Positions 59,228-64,000 of a stretch of DNA of 64,000 nt are shown here, in pieces. Source of the DNA: Beroe forskalii (Eukaryota > Ctenophora > Nuda > Beroida > Beroidae); assembly GCA_011033025.1 (NCBI GenBank), contig WFMF01000050.1, positions 248,001 to 312,000 on the forward strand, written 5' to 3'. Made by a program: the position numbers and the translations under genes. Each line of letters begins with the position of its first letter. Position 1 is the first letter of the stretch. The notes under the pieces were generated by a model, which had not been told where the DNA came from, did not search any database, and saw only the letters and a list, made by a program, of their open reading frames with translations.

Positions 59228-59579
59228 GAGCCCCATCACTTACATCAGTACCCCTTTGAAGCTGTTCAGTGGTTATGGGTATCAGGCTTGGTTCAATTAC
59301 TGTGTCCTTGCATACCTGTTCAAGCAATTTTGCTATGGTACCTTTCAGTGAGTCATGTCTCAGGGAAACATAGCCACCAAGTTTGCAGGTGAGACAGTGG
59401 TTGATTGTGCTAGGTTCACCACACACACACACAAACGTGGCCTGTTCAGGGAGCTCAGAGTCAAGTTGTATCTCAAGTTGAGAATTTGATAAAAAGTCTG
59501 CTGAAAAGGTCTCTCCTAGAGGTACAAAACAACAACTTGGAATTCTGGAGCAACGAAAACTTTTTGGAGTTTGCTCCAA
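59228..59579 (-). pseudogene. Retroelement polyprotein C-terminal fragment, part 1
   Basis: The minus strand reads CVCGEPSTINHCLTCKLGGY, then VSLRHDSLKGTIAKLLEQVC, then VIEPSLIPIT..SDGA. The pattern C.CG...H.LtC..GG...RH....D..A.LL..VC.DV..EP is a Cys/His-rich domain found near the C-terminus of reverse-transcriptase-type retroelement proteins in invertebrates. The fragment starts without a recognisable RT domain and ends at the inserted segment. Not functional. Confidence 0.6.
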
Positions 59580-60182
59580 TTGAGCTCACAATTTTTAAGC
59601 CCATGAGATCAGAGCCAAAATCCCCGTCGATCAAATGTTAAAATATCTGTCGAAAGAATGTTCATTACTCATTAGCGCAAATTTTAACAAACATTCAATC
59701 AAAAACAAATTAAAAGCTTGAGTGCGCACTGTAATTTGCGCGTTCTTTCGATGGATGCGTCTTTTGTCGATCTTTGTGCACACGTGAGCCCGCATAAGTG
59801 CAGTGCATAAGCGCGCCGCACAGTTCACCTAACCTTAACCAGGTGCTTACGCGCGCGTGTAGCCTACGGCCAAGTTCTGAGAAGGAATGATGCAGAATAG
59901 GGCTTAACGCGCGCAGCATGCACCTCTTCCCTACAGGCAAGTGCGCCGCGCAACGCGAACAGGAATAAACTTGTACTTACGTTGTAGGACCTATTTTGCG
60001 CGCGCAAGCGCGCGTGTTCAGAAAACCCGAAGAAAAGGCGCGCACGCACGCGCGAACAAACAGGGACGCATAGCATGTGGCAAGGATACACGTGTTTGGC
60101 ATGTGATGGCAAGCTAGTTGAGGGCAAATTTGAAATGCATTAATGCAATAGTCATTTTGGTTCTTTGCATATTGTTTCCTAA
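59580..60182. other. CG-repeat-rich sequence, no recognisable gene
   Basis: From 59790 to 60060 it is dense in GCGCGC-type runs (for example TTACGCGCGCGTGTAG and TGCGCGCGCAAGCGCGCG). Nothing coding is recognised. Confidence 0.5.
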
Positions 60183-60244
60183 GCCCGCATAGGTGTGTGT
60201 ACGCGCCGCGCGTTTCTCTATGGGAAGCGCGCCGCGCGAACCGC
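60183..60244 (-). repeat. GC-rich repeat module, copy 2
   Basis: Inverted match of 31160-31236 (AGGTGTGTGTACGCGCCGCG). Here it abuts core module copy 4 directly. Confidence 0.7.
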
Positions 60245-60245
60245 A

Positions 60246-60505
60246 CTGAGCCAATTGATCCGGAAGGATCAACCACCACGGCAATTTAAAGTAAAAATTA
60301 AATTTTTTACTTAGTCGGAGCCGCGCACTCCGTGAATCATCATGTGTCTGAGAATCGAGCGCTGAATATCTCAACATCTCGATCGTCACCAAGAACAGGT
60401 CAGTTTTTTTCCGCCGAAGGATTCAATCACCACGGTTCTTGTAATCATTCTTTAACATCTTCAATACATCATTGTCGACTTTTATTTATATTTGTTGACT
60501 TCTTT
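60246..60505 (-). repeat. Mosaic repeat core module, copy 4
   Basis: Full-length inverted copy including both internal direct repeats; it forms the inner end of the right arm. Confidence 0.85.
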
Positions 60506-61746
60506 TTATGGTAATATACATTCTAAAAACAGTTTATAAGACTAATATGTTGAATTTCAGACATAGGAGCTCAAGTTGAACAGTTGTAGTGTGTGATGTT
60601 ATCTGAACAGTTGCCACTTGTCATGTACATGTGTATGGTGCAACTCTGAAAGGTGGACCAGTTTCGGTATTTGGTTATTCCATATTTCATTCCATACTCA
60701 GATAACAGATGACTTGAGACTTCCAAACCTCAGATAAGCAACCTTTAAGTATAGTTAGCAAACTATAAATCAATATCAAATTTTGAACAAGTCTAAACTT
60801 TTGTTTAAGTTTCAATTATTGTTACCAAATAAGACCTATTGGATTAAAAATACCATGAAGCAATACTCAGTTTCAGGAATACAATAGTCTAATAGTGAAA
60901 TAAAGATGCTATGTTTATATGCAGGATGCATCTCTCACCTGAATCAACCCTATCTGAGAAAATGGTAAGTTTTATTACCTTTGCTTATTTTGACCCTGTT
61001 GTTAAGCAAGTGTGGGTGTAAGACCCCTAAAGCTATAATGGAAATAACAACCAAACAATTATCTTTGGTTGGGTGTCTATTTAAGTATTTAATCTAAGTA
61101 GTATTTACATAATTACACCACAATGATTCTCACTTAAGCAAGTTATTATGAGTGAGGTGTTGGCCCACATATCACCCATGAGTGATGAGGTATCAACTGT
61201 AACCAACAGAGCACCAGTTAGAAGTGCACTCTCAAACGAACCCTTGGAAGTGTCTATAAGTCTTTAGTGGTTCAGATCTGTCTGAGCTGTGGCTCAGGTG
61301 TTTCAAACTGGATAGACCTTTCAATGGTCTAGTTGCATTCATGGAAGAGCATAGTTGAGCACTGAGCAGTTGAGGTCAGATCTTTGTCTATAAGCATATA
61401 AGACATTAACAGACCTGATTAAATATCAGAAGGTCTATAACAGGCACATCTTGAAGTGCCTAGTCATATGACAGACCTATTGAGGACTGAAATCATTCAC
61501 TCTTATAGACCCTTTTGAGGTGTCAGTCATGTATGTGACAGAGTGATCATATGACAGAGTGACAGACCTACTGAGGTCGGCTCTTATGGAAGACCCTTTG
61601 AGGTGTCTAGTTTATGTGACAGAGTGACAGACCTTTTGAGGACGACTCTGTAAGACCCCTTGATGGTGTCTAGCAATGGTCAGAGTGACAGACCTATTGA
61701 GGTCGACTCTGTAAGATCTCATTTGAGGTCTTTAGAGCTTTAGCAA

Positions 61747-62930
61747 CTTACCTTCCAAAAGTGGGTAGCAGGAGTAGCCCTGCTACCGAGGGGATTTTTT
61801 TCAAAACCGAGGGGATTTTCATGTCAAGATGCACGCACGCAGCGTGCTTGCCACCGAAAATCTCGAAGGTGAGGGGGAAGCGGGTAGTGAAGCAAGGGGA
61901 TGTGAAGTAGAGGGGAAGATGGTGTGATGGTCCAGAAGGGCTGAGGGAATTAAGGTGAGGGACGTTAATTGAGTGAAAGTAAAGTGAGGGGACTTTAGTA
62001 ACTAAGATGAGGGAAGTATGGTGAGGGGAATTAACTAATTAAGGTGAGGGGGAAGTATGGTGAGGGAATTAACTAATTAAGGTGAGGGAAGTATGGTGAG
62101 GGGAATTACGGTGATTCGTGATGAGATGTAAGGTGAGGGGAAGTGAGGTGAGGGAAAAGCGATATGCCACAAGAGGAAAATACCGACCATTTTAAACTTT
62201 TGTAATAGTTCAATGATAGATAATCGATAGAAAATGCCTTTGGCAAGAAAAGGATTGTTAATCAAATTAAACATTACCAGATTGATCTCAGAGGCAGACA
62301 CAGGCACAAAATTTGAAAATTTCCACTGCGGCGGGCTGTTGTGATTCAGTAATGTCACTAAATTGATCCAAGTACAATTTCAGATGCAATACTTTCACAA
62401 TTTTTGCCTACGGCTGGCTATTTGAATCACATCATACATTAATAAACAAATTGATCTTAGAGGCAGATTCAAGCACAAAACCTTAAAATTTTTCGCCTGC
62501 GGCGGGCTGTTGTGATCCAATTATGTCACTAACTTGATCAATCATAGACACAACCTAAGGTATAAAAGCTTCACACTTTTTTGCCAACGGCTGGCTGTTT
62601 TAATCACATTATACATTAAATGGATTGATGTTAAGGGCAGATTCAGGTGCAAAACCTTGAAAATTTTCGCCTGCGGCGGGCTGTTGTGATCCAATTATGC
62701 CACTAAATTGATCCTAGACACAATCTAGGGTATAAAACCTTCACACTTTTGCCAACGGCTGGCTGTTTTAATCACATTATACATTAAATGGATTGATGTT
62801 AAGGGCAGATTCAGGTGCAAAACCTTGAAAATTTCGCCTACGGCGGGCTGTTGTGATCCAATTATGCCACTAAATTAATCCTAGACACAATCTAGGGTAT
62901 AAAACATTCTCAATTTTTGCCTACGGCTAC
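61747..62930. mobile_element. 1184-bp insertion present only in the right arm
   Basis: Comparison with the left arm shows that TGTGACAGAC between ..TTTAGCAA and CAGCAGACC.. is replaced by 1184 bp. The insert starts with CTTACCTTCCAAAAGTGGGT and a GGTGAGGG-rich section (61865-62155). It ends in four degenerate copies of a repeat of about 170 bp. No coding capacity. The origin is unknown; no clear target duplication. Confidence 0.7.
62280..62930. repeat. About 170-bp tandem repeat, four degenerate copies
   Basis: CTGCGGCGGGCTGTTGTGAT or a close variant recurs near 62325, 62497, 62671 and 62838. Each unit also has GCCAACGGCTGGCTGTTT..ATCACAT. Two related halves per unit suggest an older internal duplication. 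Confidence 0.8.
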
Positions 62931-63549
62931 CAGCAGACCTATTGAGGTCTTGAAGTGTTCATTCAATTCGTCAGAATACAGGCAAGATTGAATGCCATGA
63001 CTTGAGGAGTAATTTCCTTATATATAATTGAATTGAATTGAATTGAATTATACTGAATGGCACACCAGAAGCCAATGTTCTGTCAGTCATGCTTAGAAAA
63101 TGGATCCAAGAGACATCATGGTTGTTCATGGACAATGGAAGTCCAATCACCATCGCAAGTGTAACCATGAGACCACCATGTACAAACAACCATCTGAGTT
63201 GAACATTCCATTGAAATGCCTATGTAGGTATAGACTACAACAGGCCAGAAGATCTCTGCCATGTTTTGGACAGGATATTCAGGAGTATCATATTGCTAAT
63301 TGAGCTTACTAGTAACTTAATGATAAATATCAAATTCTTCAGCTCAGAAATTTTGAAATTCAGTAAAGAGAAAAAGTTTTGCAATCAGTTGGATCGGAAG
63401 AGTCAGTTGGATCAGGGCACTGCCATAACCAATGACATGATCTCTTAGAATAAACTCTGAATGGCAGAGTTTCTATCATCCACTCATGTTGTCGGATGAA
63501 AACAGGGAATTCAAGTGAAAATTGATCTTAAAATAGGTACCCACATACC

Positions 63550-63629
63550 GTAACTCTGTAATATGCATTACAGAGTTACATCAATCCACTGTATTGGCGG
63601 CTGTACAGCTGCCAATGCAGTGGATTGAT
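63550..63629. repeat. Two adjacent hairpins, right arm
   Basis: Mirror copy of 35745-35824, with both stems preserved and order reversed. Confidence 0.85.
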
Positions 63630-64000
63630 TGGTCCCTGTGGGTCCTAAGACTCCCACTACTAATCTTGAATGAATCTAGTGATCATTCTTTTAGTAGAAT
63701 GAATAGGAATTGGGCAGTATACCCTGCAGTCATGGAAAGGATAATTTAAGCATCCCAGCGTCCCAGGGAAAGGTTCTCACCTCATTTCTATAAGTTGACA
63801 AGCTGCATATAGAGCTTCCCTGATCCTGAGAGGGAAAGTTTCTAACTCAGGTCAGTCCTACTTCTGACCAAGAAGCATAGCGCCTCCTTGCTTCCGAGAG
63901 GGAGAGTTATAAATCAGTTATGAAAGTATAAACTGATCAAGCAACATGAACCTCCCTGCTTCTAAGAGGGAAGGTTTATAATTCAGTTCTATAAACTGAC

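Larger units (their letters stand above)
60279..64000 (-). repeat. Right arm of large inverted repeat (continues past the window)
   Basis: Inverted match of 35371-37916, interrupted by 61747-62930. The spacer between the arms is about 22.4 kb. The 72-codon frame, the (AATTG)n tract, the twin hairpins and the tandem repeats all reappear in mirror order. Confidence 0.9.

Overview
The window looks like nuclear DNA of an invertebrate animal. It has a multi-exon gene with GT-AG introns, animal-type gene families (PLAT-lipoxygenase, SVOP/SV2-like transporters, a secreted F-type-lectin-like protein), LINE, LTR and Tc1/mariner-type elements, and very large satellite arrays. The coding regions are intron-poor: three have long uninterrupted exons. 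A cnidarian or another marine invertebrate would fit, but the species cannot be fixed from sequence alone. A run of exactly 100 N marks a scaffold gap.

Layout. 1-9.1 kb: a broken LINE fragment, a 27-bp minisatellite, the gap, a degenerate 22-bp repeat, and a 3.5-kb inverted repeat whose left arm seems to have a poor consensus. 12.4-27.4 kb is the genic part, all on the minus strand: a lipoxygenase (12.4-14.7), two tandem copies of an SVOP-like MFS transporter (15.7-17.2 and 18.9-20.5), and a four-exon gene for a secreted protein with six FTP (fucolectin/F5-8C-like) domains (22.0-27.4). 28.7-35 kb: a 27-bp minisatellite, a Tc1/mariner-type MITE with a TA target duplication, hairpin-rich modular repeats, and a likely non-autonomous DNA transposon. 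35.4-37.9 and 60.3-64.0 kb are the arms of a large inverted repeat. Between the arms lie two arrays of a 39-bp satellite (about 1 kb and 7.8 kb), a 5'-truncated Ty1/copia element fused to the end of the larger array, and a retroelement fragment split by a 2.2-kb segment studded with the word CACCTGTAAC.

The most interesting signal is in the FTP gene. All three of its introns end in tandem repeats that copy the 3' splice site together with the first 11-33 bases of the next exon: about 7 copies of 58 bp, 12 copies of 49 bp, and 2 copies of 49 bp. The inferred exon model is supported by reading-frame arithmetic and by complete FTP domains formed across the junctions. Upstream acceptor copies in introns 1 and 2 would bring in a stop codon within the repeat unit, and the one in intron 3 would shift the frame. 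They are decoy or poison acceptors unless skipped. Other strong leads are the CACCTGTAAC cluster bounded by a 17-bp exact inverted repeat, a mosaic repeat family with one fixed core and interchangeable flanks, a lipoxygenase lacking the usual C-terminal isoleucine, and a remnant of a second lipoxygenase copy.

The genes do not form a pathway that can be recognised. Lipoxygenase (oxylipin synthesis), a plasma-membrane or vesicular organic solute carrier, and a secreted sugar-binding protein are each common in invertebrate secretory, immune or epithelial tissue, but their adjacency here is not evidence of joint function.
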